Positions 55,695 to 64,000 of a stretch of DNA of 64,000 nucleotides are shown here, in pieces. Both the position numbers and the translations under genes were made by a program. Below the pieces are notes generated by a model that was not told the origin of the DNA, ran no database searches, and saw only the letters and a program-made list of their open reading frames with translations. Numbering within the stretch: the stretch's first letter is position 1; every line of letters begins with the position of its first letter. Origin of the DNA: Lewinellaceae bacterium (GTDB lineage Bacteria; Bacteroidota; Bacteroidia; Chitinophagales; Saprospiraceae); contig JADJRC010000004.1 in NCBI GenBank assembly GCA_016712415.1, forward strand, positions 124,001-188,000, written 5' to 3'.

Positions 55695-57187
55695 ATGCGT
55701 CGATTCAACCACGGCCGGCTCTTCTCACGCCACTCCACCTTGCTGGGGCGGTTGATGGCGTGGTTTGAACGCCAGTTGTGGGTACAAAAATGAATAACCC
55801 CTTGGGCGTGGCGCTCCTGGCGGGGCATCGCTGGCCGTTGGCTACCTGGGTGGCCACGCTCGATTTCAGGACGGGTTTTGTGTTGTATGTGGTGCTTATA
55901 GGGGCTCCCCTAATCGTGTACTGCCTCTTCAACGTAGCCTTCAACGTGGGAATGATGTTGTTTGTAGCGCTGCTGGTGCCCTTTGCGACCAAATTTACAT
56001 CAGCGCCGGTGGGTACCCTGCTGGACCTGCTGATCCTGATAGGCGCCGTGGGGATTTTGTTGCGACAGATCAAGGAGCGCGACTGGTCTTTTGCAAAGTA
56101 CCCCCTCAGTTACATGATCATCATCTGGCTGTACTACAACATCATGCAGATCGTGAACCCCTATGCGGAATCCAGGATGGCGTGGTTGTACACGGTTCGC
56201 AGTGTAGCCATTCAGCAGGTGGTGTTTTTTATCGGCGCATACGCCTTCTGCAACAACAAAAAGGGCGTTTGCGGTGCTGAAACTGATCATTTTGATCTGT
56301 TTCGGCAGCGCATTATATGGCCTGAAACAGCAATACCTGGGCTTTAGCGCGGCAGAGACGGCCTGGGTGATGGCGGATGCGGAACGCTTTCAACTGTACT
56401 ACCAGTGGAAAATGATGCGCATTCCGTCCTTTGCTATGACCCGACGACCTTCGGTATCCTGATGGCATGCTTTTCGATCTTTTGTCTGACCCTGATCATC
56501 GGCGGTACCACCAGGAACCAAAAGCTGGTACTGGTTCTTATGCTGGTTTGCTCCCTGTGGGTCATGGCCTACACCGGCACCCGGACGGCCTTTGCCCTGG
56601 TCCCGATTGGCGCGATTTTTTATGCCGGACTGATTCTGAACAGGCGGGTATTTGCTATCAGGGCGGTGCTGGCGGTGCTGGCCACAGGTTTTGTCCTGAA
56701 ATCGACCAGCAGTGGCGTTATTTATCGCATACAATCTGCATTCAAGCCGGCGCAGGACGACTCAATGAACCTGCGCCTGGAGAACCAGAAAAAAATACAA
56801 CCCTTCATACAAAGCCATCCGCTGGGGGGAGGGCTGGGCAGTTGCGGTGTGTGGGGCAAACGCTTCAATCCGCAATCCGAGCTTTCAAAATTTCCCCACG
56901 ATTCCAGTTTTGTGCGCATGGCCGTAGAACTGGGCTGGATCGGATTGATCCTGTACCCTGTTGCATTACTTTGTCATTCGAACAGGGCTGTACTATTTCA
57001 TCCGATGCCGGGACCCTTGATCAAGGCCGTGTATGCCGGTATTACAACCTGGACCTTTATGCTTGCCGTGGCCTGTTATGCACAGGAAGCGATATTGCAA
57101 CTGCCCATGAATGTGATCTACAATGTTTTTCTCGCTTTGCTGGTGACGCTGAAAAACTTTGATCCGGCCTTTCGGGAGGCACAATAG
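55695..57187 (+). CDS. O-antigen ligase/polymerase-like (Wzy) membrane protein, frameshifted
   Basis: Three frames form one ~497-residue polytopic protein with about 11 membrane segments. Starting at ATG 55695, the breaks are at 55785-55790 (one A lost; 'LWVQKMNNPLGVALL'), 56258-56266 (one extra G or two bases lost; 'NNKKAFAVLKLIIL') and 56429-56433 (one T lost; 'RIPSFCYDPTTFGILMACFS'). The large periplasmic loop near the C-terminus carries 'PLGGGLGSCGVWGKRFNPQS' and 'LSKFPHDSSFVRMAVELGWI', typical of Wzy/WaaL-type proteins. It is expected to polymerise repeat units or ligate them. Confidence 0.78.
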
Positions 57188-57216
57188 AAGTATCAGAAAA
57201 TCAAAACCTACTGAAT

Positions 57217-57936
57217 ATGTTACTTAAATACACCTTTTCCCTGAGCATATTGCTTTGTCTGAACAGCATGCTTCATGCGCAGCAGACTGATTTCGACTTC
57301 GTCGTGCAAGCGGTTGAAGCCAAAGCGCGCGATTTTTCCGAATACCTGGTCCAACTGGCCTGGCTCAACAGCCCGGAAAGTGCCTTTGCCCAGGATGAGG
57401 TAAAGGTTGCGCAAGATGAGGCCAAAAACACCCGCAAAGAGTGGATGCGCGACGTACAGGCGACTTTCAACCTGAACGAAGCCAACCTGCGCGGCGTCGA
57501 TTCGCTGGGCAATGTATTTTTCCCGCGCTACAACTTCGGCGTGAGCGTCAACCTGTTCAATATTGTCAGCCAGGGCAGCAAAAACAAGATCAGCAAACGC
57601 GAGATCAAGATAGCAGAGCACAAGGTGAACCAGCGAAAACTGGCGATCCGTGCCGAGACCCTGTCGCGGTATGCCAGTTTCAAACTGGCCAGGGAAATCG
57701 TTAAAACCCGTACCCTGATGGAACAGGAGGTGTACACCAACTTCGTGCTGGTGCAGCAGCTGTACAAAACCGATGAGAAAACCTTCGAGGAATATATTGC
57801 ATCCTCCAGCGCCTACTACCAGGCACAGGAAGCGCGGATGAAAGCAGAAAACGACGTGCTGCTGGCCAAATACCAGATCGAGGAGATCATCGGCCTAAAG
57901 TGGGACCAGGTGCAACACCCCGATAAAGACGAATAG
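57217..57936 (+). CDS. TolC-like outer-membrane/periplasmic helical protein
   Basis: This is a 239-residue protein with signal peptide (LSILLCLNSMLHA, cleavage before QQ). Long coiled-coil stretches ('EVKVAQDEAKNTRKEWMRDV', 'SKREIKIAEHKVNQRKLAIR', 'AYYQAQEARMKAENDVLLAK') match the helical barrel of outer-membrane efflux (TolC family) proteins, including 'LARYQIEEIIG'-like end helices. It is about half the usual length, so it may be a partial or specialised version. Located 30 nt after the polymerase, it may serve export of the polysaccharide. Confidence 0.65.
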   Translation: MLLKYTFSLSILLCLNSMLHAQQTDFDFVVQAVEAKARDFSEYLVQLAWLNSPESAFAQDEVKVAQDEAKNTRKEWMRDVQATFNLNEANLRGVDSLGNVFFPRYNFGVSVNLFNIVSQGSKNKISKREIKIAEHKVNQRKLAIRAETLSRYASFKLAREIVKTRTLMEQEVYTNFVLVQQLYKTDEKTFEEYIASSSAYYQAQEARMKAENDVLLAKYQIEEIIGLKWDQVQHPDKDE

Positions 57937-57937
57937 A

Positions 57938-58480
57938 TCAGGTCCGGTGTTCGCCGAACCGGGGTAGCGCGAGGTCTTTTTCTGCCACAATTACACGGGA
58001 TAAGTCAAACGACCAGTCTATGTTCAGCGTGGTATCATCATACCGGATGCCACCCTCGTGTGCCTGGGAGTAGTAGTTGTCGCATTTGTAGAAAAATTCC
58101 GCCGTTTCGCTCAGCACCAGGTGCCCGTGCGCAAACCCGCGCGGGACGAACATCTGGCGTTTGTTTTCCGCGCTAAGCCGGATGCCGTACCATCGACCGA
58201 ACGCAGGCGAGTCCTCGCGGATATCGACCACAATGTCGAGCACTTCCCCTTCCAGGACGCGCACCAGTTTGGCTTGCGCCATCTCGCCGGTCTGGTAGTG
58301 CAAACCGCGTAAAACGCCCATGGTGGAGCGCGCCTGATTGTCTTGCACAAAATCGGCCACGACGCCGGCTTCCTGCCAGGTGCGCTTGTTGTAACTTTCA
58401 TAAAAGTAGCCGCGCTCGTCGTGGAATATACGCGGCTCGAAAACGATCAGTCCCGGAATAGGTATCTCTAAAAACGGCAT
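57938..58480 (-). CDS. rfbC: dTDP-4-dehydrorhamnose 3,5-epimerase
   Basis: This is a 180-residue enzyme (ATG 58480, MPFLEIPIPGLIVFEPRIFH; the upstream ATG at 58558 precedes the promoter). It epimerises dTDP-4-keto-6-deoxyglucose in dTDP-L-rhamnose synthesis. Motifs are 'HDERGYFYESYNKRTW', 'QDNQARSTMGVLRGLHYQTG' with the catalytic His, 'AKLVRVLEGEVLDIVVDIR' and 'QMFVPRGFAHGHLVLSETAE'. It is convergent with the TolC-like gene, separated by 1 nt. Confidence 0.95.
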   Translation of the reverse strand: MPFLEIPIPGLIVFEPRIFHDERGYFYESYNKRTWQEAGVVADFVQDNQARSTMGVLRGLHYQTGEMAQAKLVRVLEGEVLDIVVDIREDSPAFGRWYGIRLSAENKRQMFVPRGFAHGHLVLSETAEFFYKCDNYYSQAHEGGIRYDDTTLNIDWSFDLSRVIVAEKDLALPRFGEHRT

Positions 58481-58511
58481 TTTTCGATAGGTGGTGTACG
58501 GATTCGGGGCG

Positions 58512-58519
58512 CAAAAGTA
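58512..58519 (-). promoter_or_regulatory. Candidate -7 box TACTTTTG of rfbC
   Basis: Exact TAnnTTTG on the minus strand, 32 nt before the ATG at 58480. Confidence 0.6.
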
Positions 58520-58592
58520 AGAAACATGAGTCATTCCGAATTTTCCAGGCGAACACAACCTCCATAACGTCGGATATAGGCTGTGTGTATGT

Positions 58593-58650
58593 ACAACGGA
58601 CTTCCAAGTCCGTTGTAACGTTGTGGAGGCGCCGGACTTGGAAGTCGGGC
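58593..58650. repeat. Second copy of the GGACTTCCAAGTCC element
   Basis: ACAACGGACTTCCAAGTCCG (58593-58612, extending as TTGT to a 24-bp hairpin) and, 15 nt on, CCGGACTTGGAAGTCGGGC. Same core and inverted arrangement as at 7737-7787. Confidence 0.8.
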
Positions 58651-58822
58651 GTCATACCCTCTGGCAGGTTTTTGCAAATATCGCTACAGAAACCTGACCG
58701 CTACGGGGTCGGATATTTTACATAACCGACTGATCTGTAAATATTTGACTTCTCCAAAATCAATTGCAAAATTCAGGATGACTCATGTTTCCCGGCGTTC
58801 GCGTGTCACCACCGGACAATTT

Positions 58823-60168
58823 CTAAAACTTAAATCCCAAAGTAAGCACGATGTCGCTGGATGTGTTATCGGTTTGGGCAGCAGGGGCGCCCACATACGG
58901 GGATACCGTGCCGTTGCCGGTGGATCGGCGGTAACCCAGGTCCAGGAAGAAGGATTCTCCGCGCACGCCTGCACCGACCGAGAACGCGGTATTGAACCCG
59001 GTTTCTCCTTCGGCGGGTTTTCCGTTCAGGTTAAGGCCTGCACGCAGGCGGAAGTCGTCGAGTGCAAGTTCGCCGCCGATGCGTACGTTCATGGCCTGCT
59101 GGAAGTTGCGCTGGATGGCGGTATTGAGTTGGCGTTCGTAAATTTCATCCTCGTTCGTGGGCGCGTTGCCGGTAAAGTTGTAGCGATTGGCGCCGTAGTC
59201 CACCCATTCCACATCGACGCCAATGAATCCGTATTTTCTCAGGACCACACCGCCGCTGGCAATGGCGCGCCAGGGTGTGCGCAGCCGGTAATCGGAAGTG
59301 CCGTCGGGCGACAGGATCGTTTCGCCGTTGTACACCCCGCTGCCGTCGGCATAGGGAGGAGCAAATGTATTGCTGTAACTGTCGGTCAGGCCCAGGGAGG
59401 TAGGCGTATGGAACGCCGCACCCAGCCGCAGCATCTGGTTCACCTTGTAAATGACACCCAGTTTCAGGTTGATGCCGACACCCTCTGTGCGCAGGTACTC
59501 GGTGTAGGTAAGGTTGCTGAAGTAGGGAACATTGCCATCCACGGCGCCGCCCGGGTCGGACTCGGTGTATTCCCCTTCGAGCCGGTAGTTGACAAAAGGA
59601 ACGCCGACGGTCATGCCCACCATCAGTTTTTTCATCGTAGTTGCCGGCAAAAGAGACCAGCATTTCATTCATGCTGCCGGAGGTGGTCAGGGTATGCGCA
59701 CGGTCGAGCGACGCATTTTCAAACCCTTCGAAATCGTAGGTCAGCATGTTGTCCTGAAAATAGATAGCGTTGGCGTCCCAGGCCAGCCGGGATCGAAAGG
59801 GTCGAGGTTGTCCTCAGACCCGCCGTTGTTGAACACATTTTGAGCATCGTCGAAAAGCCGTTCATCACGGAGCCGTTTGAATTGCCGGTATAATATATCG
59901 ACTGGTTGAAATTGCTCTGACGGTTGAAGCCCAGCCCGACGTTGAACGTTTTCCAGCGGCTGGCACGCGGTGTGGTATTGAATACAAGCCCGAGGTTGTC
60001 GAATCCAAAGGTGCTCTTGTCTTCCTCCACGGTTTCGTTGCCGGGGAGATTTGCGTTGGTATGGGCAAATTTAAGTCCGGGTGTAACCGTCAACTCGTCG
60101 GTGCGGAACAGGGCAAGGCCGGCAGGGTTGGTACTCAGGGTGCCGAAATCGGCGCCCAAAGCGCCCAT
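58823..60168 (-). pseudogene. OmpP1/FadL-family outer-membrane transporter, frameshifted and lacking its signal region
   Basis: Three frames join into ~448 residues. Restoring one A at 59838-59841 gives 'MLKNVFNNGGSEDNLDPFDP', one G at 59783-59784 gives 'GWAWDANAIYFQDN', and removing one A at 59627-59632 gives 'GNYDEKLMVGMTVGVPFVN'. Family signatures are 'GALGADFGTLSTNPAGLALF' near the N-terminus and closing strands 'SGDIVLTLGFKF'-like (TSSDIVLTLGFKF). The first usable ATG is 60168. Family members have ~35-45 further residues (signal peptide and plug start), which I cannot find in any frame, so the 5' end is missing. Family: uptake of hydrophobic compounds across the outer membrane. Confidence 0.72.
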
Positions 60169-60236
60169 ATCGATAGAGATTGGTTGTATTGGTTAGCCTT
60201 GGTTAAGCGGTTGAAATTGGCCGAAGTACTTAAAAT

Positions 60237-60282
60237 AAAATGGGTGGAAAGAGGCGTCAAGATACCGACTCCCACCCATTTT
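60237..60282 (-). terminator. Hairpin downstream of the low-complexity gene
   Basis: AAAATGGGTGG and CCACCCATTTT form a perfect 11-bp stem with a 24-nt loop. On the minus strand ATTTTATTTTAAG follows. It ends the transcript of the gene at 60326-61651 just before the truncated OmpP1 gene. Confidence 0.65.
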
Positions 60283-60325
60283 GTGCAATATAAGGCCTGT
60301 AAGGGCCGAAAACCAGTACTATCGG

Positions 60326-61651
60326 TCAGTTGCCGCGGCCGCGACTGCCGGAAGAGCTTTTGCTGCTTCCGCTGCTGCTGCGGCTCGACGAGCCGGAGCT
60401 GCCACTGCTGCTTTTGCCGGACGACCCCGAGTTCATCTTGCTGCTGCCGCTGTCGTTGCTCCGGCTGGGACGGCTTTCGATACCGCTACCGCCACCGGAA
60501 CGCGAGGGACGGTCTTGTGAAACCGGCTTGGACGCACGTCGTCGTTGGAGCGCGACGGGCGGTCTTCCCGTACGGCGATAAGTATCGTTGTTGCGGCGCG
60601 CCGGGCGCGTGTCGGGCTGTGTAGCCGGATCGCGGCTCGGGCGTGTTTCCTGCGGTTCCGAAGCGGGCCCGGCGGCTGGGTGTGACATCCCTGGACGGCC
60701 TTGTATCACGGCTGGGTCGCACATCCGTATCGCCGGGCTTTTCCACCTGTGTGTCCGTTCTGCGGCGATCGGTAGACTGAACCGGGTCTTTCGCGGTTGG
60801 CGAAAGGTCGGTCGGCCTGCGGTTGGTATTGGTGCGTTCTACATCGCTTTTCACGGGCGCCTTCTGGTCAGAAGCTGTACGGCTGTTGGGCCGCGTCGTT
60901 CTCATATCTATTTCGGTTACGCCCTTACCGCCGACCAGCAGCCGGCCGTTGTTGGAACCGTTGGTCAATCGGGCATAGCCTGGATTGACGCTGGACCCGT
61001 GCCTGCGCGGACCGGTATAGGTTGCGGCCGGTAGTTGCCGTTGCCGCCGTTGTTGTTGTAGTAATAGTTGTCATTTACCCAGCTATTGCCATAGTAGGGG
61101 TTGTACCCGTTCCAGGTCCAATACGGGTCGTAGTAGTAGTTGTTCCACACGCAGGGATTGTTCCAGGCGCTGTAACCGCCCCAGCCGTAGTTGAAACCCC
61201 ACGACCAGGTATTGAACCCGTACCCGAAGCCAAATCCGGGCGAATTCCAGGCATTCCAGCGCTGGTAACGCTGCCAGCGGCGCCAGGTCCAGTAGTCGTT
61301 GAAGCCATAGGTGTAGATCGATGCTCCCGGAAGGAAGAAGGGATCGTAGTACCAGAGGTCGACGAAGAATGGATCATAATAGTCGATCGCACGCGCAGGG
61401 CGGTGAAAACGCCTGATGCGCGAGGAGTACTCGTAGGCGTAATCGTCTTCATCGTAATACTCATCGTCTTCATCATAGCGCCGGGTGACCTTACTGGGCT
61501 CGTCGTAATCCTCATCATAGGTCGTCTGGGTCGGTCTGGTGTCCGTCGACGGATCATAATAGAGGTCGTCCTGTGCGATGGCAGGCATATTCAGTGCGAG
61601 CACGAATAAAGCCGCGATCATTAACAGCAGTGATTTATTTTTTCCTTTCAT
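60326..61651 (-). CDS. Secreted low-complexity protein (Tyr/Asn/Trp-rich, then Arg/Pro/Ser repeats), frameshifted
   Basis: ATG 61651 with signal peptide (SLLLMIAALFVLALNMPAIA, cleavage after IAQ). The first ~225 residues are rich in Tyr, Asp, Trp and Asn ('YYDEDDYAYEYSSRIRRFHR', 'WNNYYYDPYWTWNGYNPYYG'). The frame then breaks near 60970 ('GPAVNPGYARLTNGSNNGRL' when one G is restored). The next part is Thr/Arg/Asp-rich with repeated RPSR motifs ('VRPSRDTRPSRDVTPSRR'), and the end is a Ser/Gly tail ('SGSSKSSSGSRGRGN'). Further shifts are needed near 60660 and 60560 to keep RPSRSN repeats in phase. No family recognised. Cell-surface or adhesive role is only a guess. Confidence 0.6.
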
Positions 61652-61709
61652 GGTGACAGTATGTTTTTTTGCGTGTGACTTGAACGCAAGTTTACAGGGT
61701 CAAAAATAT

Positions 61710-61717
61710 TACCTTTG
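61710..61717 (+). promoter_or_regulatory. Candidate -7 box TACCTTTG
   Basis: Exact TAnnTTTG in the 344-bp gap before proS, 279 nt upstream of its start. The remaining leader holds no gene that I can see. Confidence 0.4.
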
Positions 61718-61995
61718 CGCACTTTTTTTGGTTAATGCGGGTTTAAAGAGCCTGATTTTACCCGTTAAAGTTCGCTTAAACCGCCTGGCTTTCAAAGTAA
61801 AAGTGTTAAAACTTTTGATATTTGACCATAGCCGACTCAGGAGGTAACAATTGAGCCGGTTTTTTAACGGCAGATTAACCAAATCCAACGACCGGTTCTT
61901 TTATCCGGAATCAACAGTACGCCTTATTAAAACCCCGTAGAAACGACACAGTTCATTCATTATACACTTAACTCAATTCGCACAGAAATAACTAC

Positions 61996-63462
61996 ATGGC
62001 AAAGGAAATCACACCCCGCTCCGACGATTATTCGCAGTGGTACCTCGATATTGTAAGAAAAGCGGGTCTCGCCGACAATTCGCCGGTGCGCGGCTGTATG
62101 GTTATCAAGCCGAACGGCTTTGGTATTTGGGAACGGATGCGCGATGCGCTGGACGCCATGTTCAAGGAAACAGGCCATGTCAACGCCTATTTTCCGCTCT
62201 TTATCCCCAAGAGTTTTCTCAGTAAAGAAGCCGCGCACGTGGAAGGTTTTGCCAAGGAATGTGCCGTGGTGACACATTACCGCCTGAAAAACGATCCTGA
62301 CGGCGGTGGCGTCATTGTCGATCCCGAAGCCAAACTGGAAGAAGAACTCATCGTGCGCCCCACATCCGAAACCATTATCTGGAACACCTACCGCGACTGG
62401 ATACAGAGTTACCGCGACCTTCCCCTGCTCATCAACCAGTGGGCCAATGTGGTGCGCTGGGAGATGCGTACCCGTCCTTTTCTGCGCACGGCGGAATTCC
62501 TGTGGCAGGAAGGCCATACCGCACACGCCAGTGCCGACGAGGCCATGAGCGAAACCAGGCTGATCCTCGACCTGTACGCCCGTTTTGCCGAAGAGTGGAT
62601 GGCCATGCCCGTGATAAAAGGGGTGAAAACCCCGAACGAGCGCTTTGCCGGCGCCGAAGATACTTTTTGCATTGAAGCACTGATGCAGGATGGCAAAGCG
62701 CTGCAGGCAGGCACGTCACATTTTCTCGGCCAGAACTTTGCCCGGGCTTTCGATGTGTTTTTCCTGAATAAAGACAATCAACAGGAACTCGTCTGGGCAA
62801 CGTCGTGGGGCGTGTCGACGCGCCTCGTCGGCGGGCTGATCATGACCCATTCCGACGACGACGGGCTGGTCGTTCCGCCCAAACTGGCGCCGGTGCAGGT
62901 AGTGATCGTGCCCATCCCCAAACCCTCGCCCGAACTCGACGAGGCCGCCGCTAAAATTGCCGCCGACCTGCGCGCCAAAAACATCCGGGTCAAAATCGAC
63001 AACGACGACCAGAACAGACCCGGCTTCAAATTCGCCGAATACGAAATGATCGGCGTGCCCGTACGCCTCGGCCTCGGGCAGCGCGACCTCGCCGCCAACC
63101 AGGTGGAAGTGGCCCGGCGCGATACGAAGGAAAAAGCCAACGTGCCGCTCGACGGGCTGGCAGATCACATCGCCGCCCTGCTCGACGACATCCAGCAAAG
63201 CCTGTTCGACCGCGCCAAAGCCTACCGCGACGCGCACATCACCAAAGCGGATACCTGGGCAGAACTGGAAGACATTCTGGAGAACAAGGGCGGTTTCGCT
63301 TATGCGCACTGGGACGGCACGACGGAAACGGAACTGGAGATCAAGGAAAAAACAAAAGCCACGATCCGCTGTATTCCGCTCGACTGGCCCGAAGAAACGG
63401 GAAAGTGCATCCTTACCGGGAAGTCGAGCGAACGGCGGGTGTTGTTTGCGCGGGCATATTGA
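61996..63462 (+). CDS. proS: Prolyl-tRNA synthetase (archaeal/eukaryal-type)
   Basis: This is a 488-residue class II synthetase that charges tRNA-Pro. N-terminal 'ITPRSDDYSQWYLDIVRKAG' and 'VIKPNGFGIWERMRDALD' are characteristic of the shorter archaeal/eukaryal-type (ProS type 3) without the editing insertion. Motif 2/3 blocks are 'VVRWEMRTRPFLRTAEFLWQ' and 'GRHTAHA'-like (EGHTAHASADEA), with 'ATSWGVSTRLVGGLIMTHSD' later. The anticodon domain and the C-terminal Cys-containing region (CIPLDWPEETGKCILTGKSS) follow. Complete. Confidence 0.96.
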   Translation: MAKEITPRSDDYSQWYLDIVRKAGLADNSPVRGCMVIKPNGFGIWERMRDALDAMFKETGHVNAYFPLFIPKSFLSKEAAHVEGFAKECAVVTHYRLKNDPDGGGVIVDPEAKLEEELIVRPTSETIIWNTYRDWIQSYRDLPLLINQWANVVRWEMRTRPFLRTAEFLWQEGHTAHASADEAMSETRLILDLYARFAEEWMAMPVIKGVKTPNERFAGAEDTFCIEALMQDGKALQAGTSHFLGQNFARAFDVFFLNKDNQQELVWATSWGVSTRLVGGLIMTHSDDDGLVVPPKLAPVQVVIVPIPKPSPELDEAAAKIAADLRAKNIRVKIDNDDQNRPGFKFAEYEMIGVPVRLGLGQRDLAANQVEVARRDTKEKANVPLDGLADHIAALLDDIQQSLFDRAKAYRDAHITKADTWAELEDILENKGGFAYAHWDGTTETELEIKEKTKATIRCIPLDWPEETGKCILTGKSSERRVLFARAY

Positions 63463-63521
63463 TCGGGTAACCATGTATACCACACGTTGCCGTTCATACG
63501 GGTGATGATTGTGGGCAGGGC

Positions 63522-63551
63522 AAAAAAAAGCCCGGCTTTAGAAGCCAGGCT
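63522..63551 (-). terminator. Terminator of the serine tRNA pair
   Basis: On the minus strand AGCCTGGC and GCCGGGCT pair (one G-U) around a 7-nt loop, followed by T7-T8 (63522-63529). It lies just after the 3' end of tRNA-Ser(CGA). Confidence 0.8.
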
Positions 63552-63557
63552 AGATGC

Positions 63558-63643
63558 GGAGAGGGAGGGATTCGAACCCCCGGTACCCTCGCAGGTACGT
63601 CTGATTTCGAATCAGGTGCATTAAACCACTCTGCCACCTCTCC
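63558..63643 (-). tRNA. tRNA-Ser (anticodon CGA)
   Basis: 86 nt with acceptor arms GGAGAGG / CCTCTCC, anticodon loop in CTGATTCGAAATCAG (CGA), a long variable arm as expected for serine, and a T arm GGGGGTTCGAATCCC. CCA is not encoded. Confidence 0.95.
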
Positions 63644-63729
63644 TTTTCACCCGCCAAAGCTTTGGCGCAGGCGGAGTGATTATTGATAATGGACCAACCC
63701 GCCTACGTCAAGACTTCGGCGGGTGAAGC

Positions 63730-63816
63730 GGAGAGACGGGGATTCGAACCCCGGATACGCTTTTGGCGTATACGCACTTTCCAGGCGCGCTCCTTAAACC
63801 ACTCGGACATCTCTCC
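63730..63816 (-). tRNA. tRNA-Ser (anticodon GGA)
   Basis: 87 nt with acceptor arms GGAGAGA / TCTCTCC, anticodon loop in GCCTGGAAAGTGC (GGA), long variable arm (GTATACGCCAAAAGCGTATC) and T arm GGGGTTCGAATCCCC. It is upstream of tRNA-Ser(CGA) on the same strand, likely one transcript. Confidence 0.95.
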
Positions 63817-63910
63817 AATGTCGCTTTTTCAAAAGCGGCTGCAAAGGTAAATAGCCCGATTGCAAAAAGCAAGCCGTAAGCAAATCAGAAATTTTCAAAA
63901 CGATTGGTTG

Positions 63911-63918
63911 TACTTTTG
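63911..63918 (+). promoter_or_regulatory. Candidate -7 box TACTTTTG for the last gene
   Basis: Exact TAnnTTTG 8 nt before the ATG at 63926, implying a very short or no leader. Confidence 0.45.
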
Positions 63919-63925
63919 CCGGTCC

Positions 63926-64000
63926 ATGAATGTTAGCTTTTTCGATAACAGGCGGGTACGGCAGGTATTGACCGTTTTAATGCTGTTTGGCGCGCTTACC
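63926..64000 (+). CDS. Start of a membrane or secreted protein, cut by the window edge
   Basis: ATG 63926 opens MNVSFFDNRRVRQVLTVLML FGALT (two blocks), a basic N-terminus followed by a hydrophobic stretch that suggests a signal or anchor. Only 25 codons are visible, so no family can be named. Confidence 0.45.
   Translation, partial: MNVSFFDNRRVRQVLTVLMLFGALT

Noticed and set aside
56467..57162. 231-codon frame overlapping the polymerase
   Set aside because: Lacks hydrophobic segments and family features; the alternative frame has Wzy-type motifs.
58745..59767. 340-codon plus-strand frame
   Set aside because: Shadow of the OmpP1/FadL gene on the minus strand.

Overview
The window reads as a chromosomal piece of a Bacteroidota bacterium, most likely of the Saprospiraceae/Lewinellaceae type (family-level placement is inference). 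The evidence is as follows. Many start sites are preceded by the Bacteroidota promoter TAnnTTTG, often with a TTTG-like box 18-20 bp upstream, rather than strong Shine-Dalgarno sites. Several secreted proteins end in type IX secretion (T9SS) sorting domains. DUF1501/DUF1800, DUF6089, DUF5606, OmpP1/FadL and lipocalin-like families are present, together with a proton-pumping pyrophosphatase.

Layout. 0-10.6 kb: tail of a hexosaminidase-like enzyme, an LRR-like T9SS protein, a DUF1800-DUF1501 pair, D-Ala-D-Ala ligase, a damaged SRPBCC gene beside poly-G runs, a frameshifted hypothetical gene and a fibronectin-III T9SS protein. 10.9-23 kb: membrane pyrophosphatase, an NADP-oxidoreductase with an internal deletion, type-2 IPP isomerase plus class II HMG-CoA reductase (isoprenoid metabolism), HD hydrolase, DUF937, two outer-membrane barrel proteins, a TPR membrane protein and an MFS transporter. 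23-30.5 kb: an accessory AT-rich region with a long Cys-rich T9SS protein, three tandem paralogous lipoproteins of a carboxypeptidase-regulatory-like family, fragments of further copies, a possible transposase remnant, and large direct and inverted repeats. 30.7-41.8 kb: RmlA, TPR and acyl-CoA ligase genes, then a 1.2-kb gene-free stretch carrying four tandem copies of a structured small-RNA gene, then a biotin carrier, a GAF/SpoIIE-type phosphatase, ribosome recycling factor, GT2, NRDE and a tiny T9SS-domain protein. 41.8-50 kb: FtsK, VOC protein, UppS, an ATP-grasp-like protein, RsmE and tail-specific protease. 50.4-58.5 kb: an exopolysaccharide locus (Wzc-like, Wzx-like, glycosyltransferase, 39-aa membrane peptide, Wzy-like, TolC-like, RmlC). 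58.6-64 kb: an OmpP1/FadL gene, a low-complexity secreted protein, ProS, two serine tRNAs and the start of one further gene.

Two themes stand out. First, four tandem small-RNA genes (35.45-36.61 kb, minus strand) share a promoter with an exact 19-nt spacer, a covarying 5' stem, an invariant core complementary to an ATGAAAA start region, and a strong intrinsic terminator. I do not recognise them as a known family. Second, at least ten genes are broken by single-base changes, nearly all explained by loss of one base from a short homopolymer, several at GGCC. This looks more like sequencing error than pseudogenisation, so those genes are annotated across the breaks.
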